A stretch of DNA of 64,000 bases from Viscum album (taxonomy: Eukaryota; Streptophyta; Magnoliopsida; Santalales; Viscaceae), in the NCBI GenBank assembly GCA_963277665.1, contig OY728165.1, forward strand, positions 1,757,424,772 through 1,757,488,771, given 5' to 3'. Shown piece by piece: positions 22,045-38,000 of this stretch. The notes under the pieces were generated by a model. It made no database searches. It was given only the letters and a program-made list of their open reading frames with translations, and was not told the DNA's origin. Each line of letters starts with the position of its first letter. Positions within the stretch are counted from its first letter, which is position 1. The position numbers and the translations under genes are program-made.

Positions 22045-25000
22045 GTATAATAATTCGGAAAGGACGTTTGTGAATTCCTCTCGGGTAATTTTTTATTCAT
22101 CATTTTATACATCATACGAATAACAATATCACAATGTGTGTGTACATATGACTTAATCTCTCCACATAGTGGGGTAATTTTTTATTCAGCACTATATTAT
22201 TTGGAGGGGTATAATGATGAATAAAATCGATATAAATAACTAATATAAAGTTAAATTGATTTTTGATAATTAATATACATTCCAATTTCATTAAATTTTA
22301 ATATAAAGTGAATTATTCTACCGCTCTTTTGTACGTACAACCTAACGTATCCACGACATTTTAGGATATATTATCCTTGATAACCAATATAGAATGATTA
22401 TATAATTTAAAAATGATTAAAAAAATCATTATGAACCTTAAATACTTCTGGTTATGAATAAAATACATTCTATGTATAAAAAACATGACTTAAATTGCCA
22501 AAAAATTATATAATAAAGGATTTTACATCAGAAATTATGGAAATTATGAAATACTATTAAAAATGAAATAATAGGATCATATATGATATCATAATTATGA
22601 ATAGTTTTCTGGTATAAAATAATTACATTATTTAACCACTATACATTAAATTAAGGATTTCTCAACTAAAGGAAAACACAAGGTATGTGTTAATTTCAGA
22701 AACTCATTATTAGGTGAGGTTGTTTATACGTACATATCTAATGGGAAATCATTATAATCCGAACCTATATTTATTATAATTTAGTTCAAAGTACTTTATA
22801 AAATAGCTAAACATCATTTAACCCATATTTAACATTTTTTAAATAATTTTTAAAGTAATTATTCCGTCGTTTTCAAAAAGAGGTAATTTATAAACATCTC
22901 GACAAATTTAAGAATGAATGTTATTTTTACGTTATATATCACAAGAAATAATTTTCCACTATTATGACTGCATAAAATTTTAAATCATTATTTTCAATCA
23001 TAAAAGGATATTTTCAAATTAGATATTTTCTTTAATAATATCAGGACATGTAATTTATTTTAATCTAAAAAGGGATATTACCCTAAAAGAGTTTTCTTGA
23101 TATTTATTATTATTTTCATATATATAAACATCCATTAAGAGATTATATTCTTAATTTATGTCGAATTTTTATATTACGATACTCCATTTTTATTAATGTG
23201 TTATGATATATTTTAATGTGGATGCATTATTTTGGCACCATTCAATGTTTATGGTTAAAATGATAGAATTTTGTAAGTTAGTTTTAAATCGAATGCTTCT
23301 ATTAAGTATCACCCCTTTCATTAGAGGAATGAATTAGACATAGTATATTACTAGTGGGACACAATATATATTTCCTCAATTAAATAGTAGGTCTCATGAG
23401 AGAATCTACTATCTTCGCACATGGCCTTAACGATATAGTTATAATGTCCATGGCATTATTCCTTAATGGTATGATTATGTTGTCTGACATTATTCATTCC
23501 ACCATTAGGTGTTTTTATTGATATTTCATATGATTATTGATCTACTAGAATATCTATGTTAATGTTTAAATCAAATTATTTGATCTATTATTTCCATATT
23601 ATGATAAATATAATGTCTAAAAGTCATGTGTTTCAGTTTTATACAATGCCTTAAAAGTTTATTCTTATTTATGATATATTTCACTATATTGATTATCCTT
23701 ACAAAGCATATGAGATCACCCCTTTATTATGATTAGTTTTTTCCCAGGATGCGATGATGTATATTATGACAGAGCTACAATGATAATCTATTTGAAATGA
23801 GTGTTTTCAAAAGGATATAATATTTTTTTTCATTTCATTATTTAATTTAGAAAATATTTTTTATCCAGTTTCTATGAGGCCATTAAAATAATTGGTCGTT
23901 CTGTATTAGATTTTATTGTGATCATGCTAATATAATAATATAATGCCTAGAAACTAGGAAAATAGGGTCTTGATGTTACATAATTGATTAAATATTGATA
24001 AAAACTCTTAATGCTAATATAGGAAAACAAATTATTAATTAAAAAATAGTATTTTAATAACAAGAATATCTAAGATCAAGTAGATATAAGGAATGTGTTA
24101 TATTTCATGATAAATATTTTAAAAATTTCCTAAAATTGATGATTACATAAAATGAGTATTTCCATACTACAATTTAATTATGGTAATTGTAAATTAGATT
24201 AAAATCATTAGAATATGAGAATCTACATATCAGATCTATGATTTATCAATAATAAATATTATCATTTCATAAGAATATATATGACCCCAACATGATGTTA
24301 ATATATTATTGATAAAATGAAAATACATATTTTTCATGGGAATAATATTCCCATGAAATCATAATTATAATGGGATCAATAATAGTTTTTAAAGGGAATG
24401 TAAAACATACATGTTATGTATTTATTATAAGTTAATGATTTCCAAAACAAATCTAAATTAATGTACATATAGAGAACTAAAAACTATTGTTGTAATATAG
24501 GCTAGGACATATAATGGAAAAATAAAAAATAAATTTTTTCGAGTAAAGGATTCGATAAATATATCTATAATATATAAAATACTACGTAAATATTATGCAT
24601 GTGATAAAACAAAAATGGTTCCAGTAGATTCAACTAATCAATTATAAAAAAATTTGATTATCCCCATTATAACTATTTGAGGCCAATAAATGTATATCCA
24701 AAGATATACTACATTACTTCATATAAATGAATATTTAAATATTTTAAAATTCAAGACCATATATATAATAAAAAAAGATACATTTCTCTAATTTTTTAAA
24801 AAGTTGTAGATATCAGAGGAAATTTAATTAGTAAAATGACAGAATTCATTGTGATTGATAGTATTATATAATCATTAAAAACATAAATTATTGAATAATT
24901 TATTAAGGAATGTGTTTTATGTTTTATAATAGTTTCGATATGTTCAAAAAATGTTATAGTTTATTTATTATCATGTTAAATATTTAAAAACAATTGAGAG

Positions 25001-27892
25001 GGAGTTCACTATTTTGGGTACATAATCCAACTTAGTAAATAGATATTTTAGATTAATTCAAAAAACTGAATAAATAATAGTTATATTTTCTTTGAAACCT
25101 ATAAAAACATAGTGATTGAGTAAAATTAATCATAGTTATTGACATTTATTTTTATATATTACCATGAAAGATTAATTTTTTATTCAAATTTATGTTGATT
25201 ATCAAGAGTATTGAGAGATCATTATATTTTGGGACAACAAATTTGATGTGAAAATAAACATAATATAGCGTACTAATTAAAAAAAACATAAAATTAATCA
25301 AAATGTGCTTGTATATTTTGTGGTTGACACACCTATTTTACAACCATGTTCTTTTTTAGGATACAAATAATGAAAATGGAGGATTAAAATTTGGGTATTG
25401 AAATTTTTTTGGTGAATTCCCTATCATCTGATATTATTCTTAATTTATAGTAAATAATGAATTGTTATGTAATTTATAAAAAATATTTGTAACCAATTTA
25501 GTAATAAATGATCAATCATATGTTTAGTTTACATGTTTCAAAATCCATTATTGAAAAGATAATCCAAGGAGAATGCACATTAATTTTTTTCATTAATTTT
25601 TTTTATAAAAATAGTTACTGTATAAAATTTATAATCAAAGCACTATATAGTCAAATAGATTGTCTATATTTTCTAAAACTAAACATTTCATCATGAAAAG
25701 GTTCCTTGAATGTGGAATTGGTCATAACTATTCTATAATCTTAGGTTCAATATAAATGAACATGAAATTTGTTGTGTAATATCTATTTAGCTTCACATCT
25801 CATTATACCGAGTGATTATATTCTCATATTTACAACTAAATATGGTGTTCCTTATTTCAGTGGTCCCATAATACCCTTATAATTATTATCATTATTAAGA
25901 ATATACATTGTGTAATGTATCATAATCTCCTTTATTATTATTATTTTTCATTCAATTCAAAAAAATATTAATAATAATCATATCTTATATGGAATTGATA
26001 TTTTGTATGATTTAAACATAAAATTAGTAATCTATCTACATGACTATCTAAATAAAAAAGGATATAACTACATAAATGAAATTTAATTTTACCATTAAAA
26101 TATATAATGTTTCCCAAAATCAAATGTGGTAAAAGTAAATAATTTATTATGATATTTGATGAGATAAAATGTGTTTTTTCCATCATGAAATCTTTTCAAA
26201 GGTCAAATAATATATCTATTTACCATGATTCAAGATGATACCCAATAATCCAATTATAATATTTTTTAATCACATTAAAAAAATCTAATATATAAAGTTC
26301 ATCATATTCATTGTTGTTTCCTAGTTTCCCTTTTCCTCAATTTTCATTTTCTAAAATCTATAATTTCCTATATATGTATATATATAAGGAAAATTAAACC
26401 ACCTATCTGTTTCCTTATAAATTTTTTCATGAATTAACTTAATATGAATGTTATATACTTTTTATTTATAAAATTAACTATAAATATATTTTCACATTTT
26501 GGTGAATTTAAATTGTTATTTTTATTATTTTCATTAACCAATAAACTCAATATAATTATTTATTAAAATATAAAAATAATTATCAAAATTATATAACATA
26601 TGATACTCTATACTCAAATAACCAAAAAAAATAAAAACTATGACAATGATATTCTCTTAGTATTCCCCATAACCATTCCTTTTTTTTCATTCTCCAAATG
26701 ATATCAAATATAAAAAAACATAATTTCTCACCAAATATCCAAATATTCAACTAAAAGAACATATAAAACACAAAAATATGGTTTTACAAAACATTTTCTC
26801 AAATTTATATATTGGGTGTATCATTTTCCGAAGTCAACTTTTTTGTATAATTCTATTATTGACTCGAATTATTCATAATTCCTAAATTATAATATAATAT
26901 CAATTATTTAAAAATAAACACTAATTTTTTTAAAATATAACAAATCTCATATATAAACACAAATAATTAAATAAAATTTCATGATTTAGGAGTCAATAGT
27001 TAATAAATGGATTATCAGGCCTACCATACTTCTAGTAACTGAACTCATAGAATGTATATAATAACTGATACTAATATCACCTTATATTATATATTCTCTA
27101 AAATAAACGATTCTCTTCAAATATAAAATATATATTCTAGTTCATCACATTATTTGTTTATATATTTCAAAATATTCTTAATATTTCTCCCCCTTTAATA
27201 ATAAATTTGAATGGAATAATTCATAATATAACATACAACTTGAGATTAATCATATTTAGGGTAAAGCATATGTAAAGGAAGTAGGTTCAATTTATCCTCA
27301 TTTACAAGGATATGGTTGAATTTTTACATCCATCCAATGAAAGTGAAATTCAGGTTTAGTTTGTGGATTAATGAAATTATTTTACAAGATTTCATTCATG
27401 GAAATGTATACTACCAAGAAAACTATATTTCATAAAACTCATTGAAAAAAAATATCTCAAATTTTTTAGGACAATGTTATAAGATCTTATACATTACACA
27501 ATTTTTTTTGTTAGCACATAATATTGTCACGAAAATATTCACTTATTTTTAAAAATCATATGACTTTTAATTCAACAAGACTTGTTTTGATAAATATTTC
27601 ATATCAATATTTTATTATTCCATATATTTGTCTAATTAGAGAAATAAAATTCATTTTTTTATATCAAACAATTTATTTTCATCATAAAAAAGTTTTCATC
27701 AACCATTAATGATGCTATGTAAATTAGTCCCATTTAATATTATTAGGTATTCCATTAAATTTAATTTCAGTATTTTTTTAATATTTAGGAGACAAGGGAA
27801 CCTTTATATTGAAATTAATATTTATATACTACTAATACATATTCTTTTTCAGAAATCATATTTTATAATTTTATAAAAAAAGGATGAGAATT
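22045..27892. other. Very AT-rich non-coding sequence
   Basis: From about 22.05 kb base composition drops sharply in G+C and CG dinucleotides become scarce. E2's 3' LTR should begin about here, but I could not find its start or a matching copy; GGAGGGGTATA at ~22.2 kb is only a weak polypurine-tract candidate. GGGTAATTTTTTATTCA appears twice (about 22084 and 22162). No protein motif was recognised, and the ORFs of 60-72 codons are what AT-rich sequence gives by chance. Confidence 0.6.
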
Positions 27893-30481
27893 TTGACACC
27901 ATGATCGAATGTGAAATATAGGTGTTACCCTATACTTGGCCTAAATAATGTCCTAATTAGGTCATTTGATGGTTAAAAATTATGGATTCATTTAGGGTAA
28001 TTTTATAAATAATTATTAAAAATTTATTAATTATTTATCCTAAGATATAATAACATTAAACAATCAATACATAAGAAAATATATTAGTCATGTGTGATAA
28101 TAAAAAGTGATTTGACAGTAGCTGATCGAGCAGTCTAATAATGGTATTAGAGACACTAAAATCGAGGAATAAAATTGTGGGAATTATAATTATATTTGAT
28201 AAATTAAAATATTCTCTAGTGATTGAAAGTTTTTATTTGTAAGGAATGACTATTTCTAGAATTCGACCATTATATTTTTATTTTTTGTTATTGTTTTGAT
28301 GTTTTCGCCTAAACTATGATCAATTTATGAAAATGTCAATTTATGGAATTCCAAAAATTTAGTCCGATTACATAACATGTTTTTTATATGATTGATCTTT
28401 TATTTCATGTTTTTTCACCAATAATATGTGATTTAGTTTTCAATTACCATCATGATTATGATTTTTATAGTTTTTATGGATTTCTCTATTAGGTTCATTG
28501 TGCATTAATTCTTAGTATGCATAGGGATAAATAATAGACTCTAAATCATTATCAAATCATGATGATTCATTATATTTAGTATTTTGATTTTGTATATGCT
28601 ATCATAGTTGATGGTTCGGGGGATAAACCATTGATGATGAAATATCTCAGAGGGGCGTCAACATGGGTGGGTTTTCTGAGAGAATGAATATGAGTGTGAT
28701 AAAACGTTTATTGGAACTATATTTTGGTAATACATAGGATGATAACAGATTTTTACTATGTTGGTACAATGAATGACAAAAAAATTAATATATCTATGAT
28801 ATTATGGGAACTATTAGGGATTAGTGATTATTCTAGGCATGACATGAATCAGCATTAGAATTCTAAAATGCAAGGATTGTAGTTCAGAGGAATATATTGC
28901 CTGAAATTTTTAGTATACAAAACACACAATTTTATGTGAGTTAAATAACACATGTCATGTGAGTGACTTACATTCCATAACCCATGTAAAACTTTATGGG
29001 GTTTGTAAGGAGTAAAAAAATAGAATCCATTATGGATCAACACACTATATGGATTATGAAAACACATGATGTTATAATATTTTACTTGACATAGGATGTT
29101 CTCAAACATGCTGAGTGAGTATATTGTTCCTATATGATGTGTTCCATGATAAATGAATCATTTATTTGGATTAATAAATACCATTTGGAACATTTTTACA
29201 TATATAAAGTAATTATTAGTGGAAAAATTCCATGAACCAAATGGGATAAAAAATTTACCACTCCATGACACTCTTTATAAATGTATAACAATATACATAC
29301 ATAGATTTGGTATTCTATGTCGTGCATCTTGATTATTTTTTCTTTATTCACAATGGTGGACTCATATAAAATTTTAGAGATGTTGGAAGAGGTTGTGTTG
29401 GTAGATAATTCTCTTTCAAACATCAGATAGTCGATATATAGGTTTGGTGATGTATATCAATGTGTTTTTATGGTTGAAAACCCTCTCGATTCATAATTTC
29501 ATTTGGGAGTGGGTTCCACACTCTCCTCGGGTAGGGATTAAAATCCTCAAAATTAATTTATGGTTTGAGATACTAAATCTATGTATGAAATATAGATATT
29601 ATTTAAAAACATGAATGGGGAGAGTTATCCCATATATGTGATTTCAGTATCCCCCATCAAGGATCTTCATTAGTGTATAAGATCTTCCAATGAATTTTTT
29701 ATTATCCCAATATATCTCGGGGCATGGATCCATTATTTTAGTTATACAGAGTTTATTTTAGAATAATGGTTTTGGATAAATAGAATTATTTGGAAACATG
29801 TTTATTGTTCACTATGGGATAACTATATATATTGAGACTCCTTTTGTGTCCATGGGTAATTCATATTTTCGTAACTGTGTTTTCCTTTAACATACCACAT
29901 TTAATTTATATTTATGAGATAAATAAAAATTTTGATTTTTATTTTGGTACTTTGGGTTGTGAAATGGTTATTTACATACTAACCCCATACATGGGAATCA
30001 TTCATGAACATGTTGTGTCAAAATAAAATTATATACAGCTCGGTGGGAATCATGGTGGACCAAGTGTTAGCGGATCATAGTGGTACATAGTGGTGTTGCT
30101 ATCTTAGTGAGGATGGGATCTGGAGAATGGGTTCATGGACCTTATTTATATCAGTTTCTAGGATGATTAACTATTTCTATTGGGCCTATATATTCACCAT
30201 TTTCATTTTAAATTATGTTTTACTTTTCACTTATATACCCTATTGGTTATTGAATGAATTTATTACATTTACTTGTGTATTTATGTATTTTAATTCACAA
30301 TTGTGCTTTGTACGGAGTTGTTCATTTTGAATTGGTATGATAAACTAAGGCCTTAAATTTTGTATTCTTTTTTCATTATAAGTGCATTTCACATGACCTT
30401 GGCCTTTTAAAGTTTGTAATAGTGTGGATCTCTCAGACTATCACCATATATGAGGGATTGGTGGGTCAAGTCACGTCACCA
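27893..30481 (+). mobile_element. Possible plus-strand LTR relic
   Basis: This block is richer in G than its surroundings, where C exceeds G on this strand. It starts near TGACACCATGATC and contains AGGTGTTACCCT. It ends in a TGGGTCAAGTCACGTCACC-type segment preceded by sequence of LTR U5 character (30.03-30.48 kb). It has no coding motifs. Length (~2.6 kb) and orientation would fit a solo LTR of a chromovirus. Exact ends and target-site duplication could not be established. Confidence 0.35.
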
Positions 30482-33400
30482 CATATATATTTTATATCCA
30501 TTATATATTAAAAAAAATCATCAAAAAATTCCATAAATTATTATTTATTATTAGTATATAAAAAAATCCAAAATATAGAGTTCATTTACTGTCATTCATA
30601 ATCCTTTTTTAATTACACATGGTGTTCTCCCATTGGATATGTTTGATAAAATACAAAATTGAAATTTCCATATACTGTATCTATTCATAATTTTTTCAGA
30701 TAAAAAATACAAATCCTACCATAATATACCATGGTATATAGTATCATTAAATATTATACTATTGTATAATTCTTTTAAACCTTTATTATAATAAAAACAA
30801 ATTTTCATTTACTTCTACAAAAAATTTAATAAATTATTTCACAGACAATTTTTTTTAAATGAATTCATACTATCCCATAATAAATATACATGTTATCCAA
30901 TCATTGTAATCTCACAATAATCTCATAAATTTTTTAAAAAAATTCACATATATTCACATATATTTTAATAATATTTATTTTTACAACATTGATGAGTGTC
31001 GAAGATCAATATTTTTTTATTCATTTTTAAAAAAAAAATTATTTCGACACCATCACTTTTGAATATCTTTTATCCCAACATTATTTCTATTATAAAAATG
31101 ATTATTTGTGGAATATATTTAATCTATATAATGATTTTTATTAATTAATAATAATTTTCTCTATCTTTATTAATATAAAAACCATTATATTTTAAATATA
31201 ATCATTCACATTTATTATACAATTTAATAACATTTTCTTGACCTCCCCTTAGTTGATGTTAAATTTATCTTCTATTTTAACTACCATATATAGTAATATT
31301 ATTTTAATACATTTCACTATTATTAATGTTATTATAAAAACTATTCCTCTTATTTTATAATATACTTTTCATTATAGTGAGAAATTATTTATAAATACTT
31401 TTTCATCATCAACATCTTTCATTATGAGAAAAAATATTTTTCTTTTGAATTATATTCCTATCGTCCCATTATATGATAGAAAAAATTATGCTTCAAAAAA
31501 TGAACATGATATTTATTTCAGGAATATTTTACATGAATCATATTTTAGTGACTCATAAAATTATATAGTCCCTAATTTATATAAAAATACTAACACTTCA
31601 AATTCATTCATTAATTGAGTTTGTATTAGTGGTTTTTTAAAACCCTGAATATTTTATTCATCTATGTTTACCTTAATTATTCTTTACTTGTATATATTTT
31701 ATTTTATTTCCATTAAATTTTAATTCTTAATACCTAAATTAATCTTTTTAATCCACTTCATGTTTGTCATAATTAAGTTGGTCATTTTTAGTTTTATGAT
31801 ATTCACCATCTTAAAGAATTTATTGTATATGATAAATAAATAATCAATAATTTCTATCTACAAAATTTCATTCATCACACTCAAATATTTAAAATATCTA
31901 TTTTGAATAATTTATTATAATATTTTAGAATAATAGTGAGGAAAAAATATACATTATACTATTTCATTATATTTTCCTTGGATTAATTTAATATTTTAAT
32001 AAAACACATACTCCCATAATAAATAAATTGGTCCGTTGTTTTATTTTTATACCAAAAATATCAAATGGTTTCAATTTGTTATACACAACATGTTTATACC
32101 TATTTTTAATTATAATTAAATCTTTATTTCATACTTCTAATGGGTAATTAATAAGAGGCATTAAGTTGGAAATTTTTCTTCCATATTTATCATCTATAGA
32201 TTTCATATACAAATTAAAATATGATTTATATTTTTAAAGTGATAATATATAATCATTCATTCTATATTTATGATTATAATTTCTATGATTAATAAATGTA
32301 TATATGATTTCATTATTTTGTTATAGTTTTGATCATTCTTTAATGTTGACTTTTAGTTATCATGTGACGCCGTTGGAATTAACACATCACTTCCTACTAT
32401 CGATACATGAACATCATAAAAGGTATATAAAATTTTACAATCAATATATTATAAGTAATATATCTTATATAAAACCCCCCATTTAGTTATAGGACCACAA
32501 ATAATTGCAAACACCATACTATTCATTCATTATGTTTTATTCATTCTTTTTTATAAGGATTATGTACCGTGTTACCTAAAATAAAATCAACAATATTCTT
32601 ATTAAACAATCATCTTTAAATGGATATATCATTATCCACAATGAAGATAGAAATATTAACTATTAATTTTTATTATATATAGTATATCAATCAATTTCAC
32701 TGAATGTTATCATCATTTAAAAAAAAATCATTCCATTATTTTTTCACTAGATAAATGTAACCGTAGTTTATATTCCACAAAAAAGTTACATAAATTATTG
32801 ATTTGCCATATATATATTTTATTCATATATGGTTCTCAATGGGTATAGTTATATAATTTCTACACAATATTGTTTATATGGATGAGTTCTCCAATGAAAA
32901 AAAACATCCCTATTTTTTAAATAATGTAGGAGTATACTTTTATAACAATAATCTTACATCATTAATGATATATCATTTCAAAATAAAACTATTTTACCCC
33001 AATGATTTTCCATTTCATTATAAATTCACATTATCAATCATATGTGATAAAAATCACTATTAAGGATCCCTAAGTAATTATTCATTCACAGACAAAAAAT
33101 ATACTTAAAAAACACACTTCTTATATTGATTCATTCCTATACGAGTTTATGTTTTTTATAGACCAATTTTACATCCATCATCACAATTAATAACATACTC
33201 AACACATTATTTTTACACTATAGGTATATTTTTTCAAAAATAAATAAATTAATTTTTCTTCCTGAAAACTACGTTGATTCATGAACATTCATTACAAGAG
33301 TGATTTTAAATTTAAAATATTTCAATTGGTTACTAATTTAAGAAAAATAACAATCAAATATTTTGGATATATTAACCCATAATTAATTAGTATATCTTTT

Positions 33401-36159
33401 TTGATCCTACTAGACCCAAATGTATTAAAACCACAATGTAATCATTTTTGAAGTTATTTATTTTCTTTTATACTACTTAGATTATGAATTTATGATACAT
33501 TAATAATGATGGAATTTAGTTTTATCATTACATATTATTATTTATATTCTTCAAGAGCCGTTGAATACAATCCATCATTGTGTATATTTGTTTGCAAACC
33601 ATCATATAAAAGTCACTTCTATAACATAAAAATTATTTTTTTCTGAATAAAACCTTATTAAATTTACATTTATATATATTTTGATTTTTATTTATCTACA
33701 CCAACATTTTTTTTCATAATTAATATTTTTATTATTATTTATAGACATTGATTAATTATATTTATTTATTATGGCCACTTTTTAAATTCAGATTTAATAC
33801 ATTGGGATTTCCTTGGGATATAAGAGAAATGGTCCTATGTATCATTACACTGTTCATCAATCATTATATTCATATATCATATATCATATTAATTTCCATG
33901 AACCATAGTATTAACATAAATTTTATTTTCAATGATTAAATTTTAAATTCCATTAAAATATTTATTTTATTTTTTTAAATCTTATGCAAATATTTATTTT
34001 ACATTATATTAATATCATATTACTAATTTGTACCTATATATCTCACTACAAATTTGAAAAAAAACTATAATATTGAATCTTGAGTTTTAGGATCACGAAA
34101 AATGTAAACTAATACAAAATTTGTATAAGAAAAATAATACATTTTCTTCTTCCTCATATAATGAATCTCACAATCATATTTTATTGTATATTTTTTTTGT
34201 GAAACATTATTATTTATATTTTATTTATATGAATATCAATTCATTATATTTGGGTAAAATTTATTTTTCATTTTTAATTTACAAAATATATATTAAAATT
34301 ATTTCAATTATATTAATTTATTTCATTTAAAATGAGACCAAATTTAATTAATTTAGAACCATACAGTGAATGTTTTCTTTACAAAACACTCTTTTTAAGC
34401 ATTAATTTAATTTAATTCACTGAAAAAAATTTGTCCCTCAAATTTTCATTTAATTTTCAGTGAAATTATATCATTTAAATTTAATTAGATTTTATATATT
34501 ATTATAGATTTCATGACTTCCCTTGTCATTATATTTTTATCACAAAATCCAATAACCTAAATTTCAATAAATTGGTCGTAACATGAAACGACTTGTTATT
34601 TTAAAGTATTGCTACCTTTTCATTATAAATTGGTTGAATTAATTAGAATATATTTATCACAATAACAAAATATTATATTGTTTAGACATGTCTTATCATA
34701 TATCCCACTATCTAAATTATTATGGCAAGAATTCTCCATAACACAATTAGGGTATATCATAATGACTTCACAAGTATTGAATAATAAATTATACTTATGT
34801 TTTTTAAAATTTAATCACCATCTGAAATATTTTAAAAAGTATTTACCAAATGTTTTTTGGGGATAGATTAACTCATTAACATTTTATAATCATATTTTAG
34901 TGTTATTTACAAAATGAAATTGTATTACTAGAATCATTATCTAAAAATTTCTTATTCATTTCTATCAATGATATATATTGGATCACATACCTATAAAACC
35001 ATTATAACTATAAAGGAAACATTTTTTCTATGAGATAATAGAAGTGATACCATACGTTTTATCTATATTTTACTGTCTATGAAATATTCTATAAGATAAC
35101 CCTTATAATTGACATTATATTTTATAGATTGATAATGTCATATTTTGGATATATTAAACTTAAAATATCACTAGGATTGATTATTTATTAAAAAATATAA
35201 CATTTTTACCTACGTATTATATAAAATACCAATATCATTAGGTGTAGGGGTGTGGGGGGGTAGTAAACCACCCTGTTCAATTTCTTCTTTCAAATTGTAT
35301 CCCTTGAAAAAACTAATTATTTTCAAGGAAAAAAATTCCCTCAAATTGAATTAATATGAAATTAAATAACCAAATAATGAAATATAATCTACAGGAAATT
35401 TTTTTTCACATGGTTTATTTTATAATATAGAAAGAATAATCCATTAATTATGTATAGTAAAGTGACAACTATAAATAAAACACTAACCAATTTAGATGAT
35501 TAATTTTTTTTATCAATATATTTTCGAGTCACCGAGACACACTTTCTTCTTGCGTATATACTAATAAAATAATGATAGATATAATACATATTGAAATTTA
35601 TCTTACAGGAATCAAAATAATTAGATATAAATAAATAAAATGAAAAAATGCATATTTTATTTTTTCAACTCCACGTCAACATATATGATGTTATTATATC
35701 CCCATGTTGAAATATATTCAATATAATCAATTTCTAATAGACACTACACATTCTTCTATAGATATTCTCCATCAATAGCACACCATAAGGATTATATATT
35801 TTTTAAATGATCCTATATTAGATCAATCAAAATAAAATATAATTTTTACTTGATATTACAAATCAATAATATAATAATATGATATATTTTTATTATTTAT
35901 ACCCCTTATCATATCTCAATGTGTAAAATAGATTAAAAATTAATTTTCTTAAAATATGTATAATTAAATCAATTGTTAAAATATATGTTATTTCCCAAAA
36001 TCATATAAGATAAAAATTTCTAATAAATTATGATATATACAAAACCATGATATATTATTGACTACTATTTAGTAACTAAAATGTGTCAATTCATGACTAT
36101 GAATATCAAAATACACCTCATCATACAATACCCTACACCTCTACAATTTACATAACTTA

Positions 36160-36190
<31 letters not shown>

Positions 36191-38000
36191 CATTTTTACA
36201 TTTAAATAGAAATGATATTCTTTACATCATGTAAATTCCACTATTATAATCTTCATCTTATCATAGAGGATATAATAACATATCGAAGTCTATAAGGAAA
36301 GTGAAAAATGAAATAAGATAATACCCTTGTTCAATGACTTTTAAAAAACATTAGTTTAAATATTCTATTAAAATTATTACTATATGGTTTTGTTAAATAA
36401 AACATAAATGAATTATGATAATTACGATAATAATATAGTTGTTCGAGATTAGAGTTATAATTTAGATCATTTTTAAATAATTAAAAATCCTTTACATTAA
36501 TCATCAAATATTGAAGTGGTTGTTATAATAACATTCAGAGAGTGAATATATAATATTTTTGATACGTGATTCCAATTAATAATCAAAATTATTGCCTAAA
36601 GTTCATAGAAACTAGTTTTATTTTTCATCAAAAATATTATTTAATTTTACGAAACTATTTTTATTCATAGATGAATGTTGTAAAATGTGTATGATGATAA
36701 ATATTTAATATTAATTAATTATGGGATTTTATAAATCAATTTTAATTTGATTCATTTTAACTGGTTATCTCTATTGGGTGTTAATTATTGATTTTTTTTG
36801 TTTTGAAATTGATCGAATACATTTGGAAAAAATTTGATCAGTCATCAATGTTTTCGAGTTATTAAGAATGTGGAATTAAATGGATGTAATAAGGTGTGGT
36901 ATTATATTCTTCATGATCTATAAAATTTTTTAGATAAATTATTAATTCATATTATATCCCAAACTAGTATTATTTTATTCATAATTTTTTATATCCTCAG
37001 ATCTAGACTACTTCTATTTCAATTAAAATTTATATTCCAAAAAAACAAGCATCCTTTAACTACTAAAAAAATAAAAACTAATAAAAACATAATATAATCC
37101 TCTTGGAGATGAATCCTAGGTAATTTTTACAAAATTCATAGGATTAAAAAATTGATTATGATTTAGAGAAAATACTAGAAATTAAATTTGATCTATTACC
37201 TGGGAGGATAACAAAAGTTCCATATTTTATTAAAAAAATTATATTTAATCATTTTAATAAAAAAAATTCACTATTACATCAGTTAAAGTGGTTTTTATCT
37301 CTTCCAATCCATTATAATTAAAAATACAAACACTCATATATAGATTTTTAATAATTTTAATGAAAACATTATATGAAATTACACAGTAGAGTTTAAAAAT
37401 GGTTAAATAAAAATTAATATGACATATTTATGAATATCTTAGGATATGATCCAGAGGCTATTGGATAGAATTGTCCTCTTACTATTCTAAAAACAAAAAT
37501 TAAAAAAAGAATTGTGTAATAAAACGGTAAGATTAAATTTATATATAATAAAATATCACTTCCTCAAGATATAAAACACCAACAAAACTATCAATCATAT
37601 CAAGAAATAGATATTCCATTTTCCCTATGGTTTGGTATCATTCATTTGTTATACAAGGGTCATTTTTATTCTAATTAATTTCTTTATATATTTTTAAAAT
37701 ATATGTAAAATATTTATGTTGTAATAAAATCACCAAGAGTATGTGATAATAAAATAAAAATGTTATATTTTATTGTTTCTACATATTAAGTATCTTTATA
37801 ATTGTATCACTACTCCATGTATACTTAAATATTTAATTTGTTAAACCTCTAGAAGCTTGGCTTCGTAAAATTTCCCCATTTAAGAATCCTTTAACTGGGA
37901 AATAATTTAATGGAATTACAAAAAAATATAAAGAAACCATATATTAATATTCATATAGAATAAAAAGGTTTTATTATAGTCCATCAAATAGTAATTTCAA
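30482..38000. other. Very AT-rich non-coding sequence
   Basis: No gene, RNA or clear LTR was recognised. Much of it carries more C than G on the given strand, the same asymmetry as the minus-strand element to its right, so parts may be the erased 3' end and LTR of that element. ORFs of 60-69 codons here have no family features. Confidence 0.55.
36164..36191. repeat. (TA)n microsatellite
   Basis: An uninterrupted TA run within AT-rich sequence. Confidence 0.9.

Noticed and set aside
33748..34330. Hydrophobic ORFs resembling small membrane proteins
   Set aside because: AT-rich sequence gives runs of F, I, L and Y codons by chance. No start context, conservation or homologue is recognisable.
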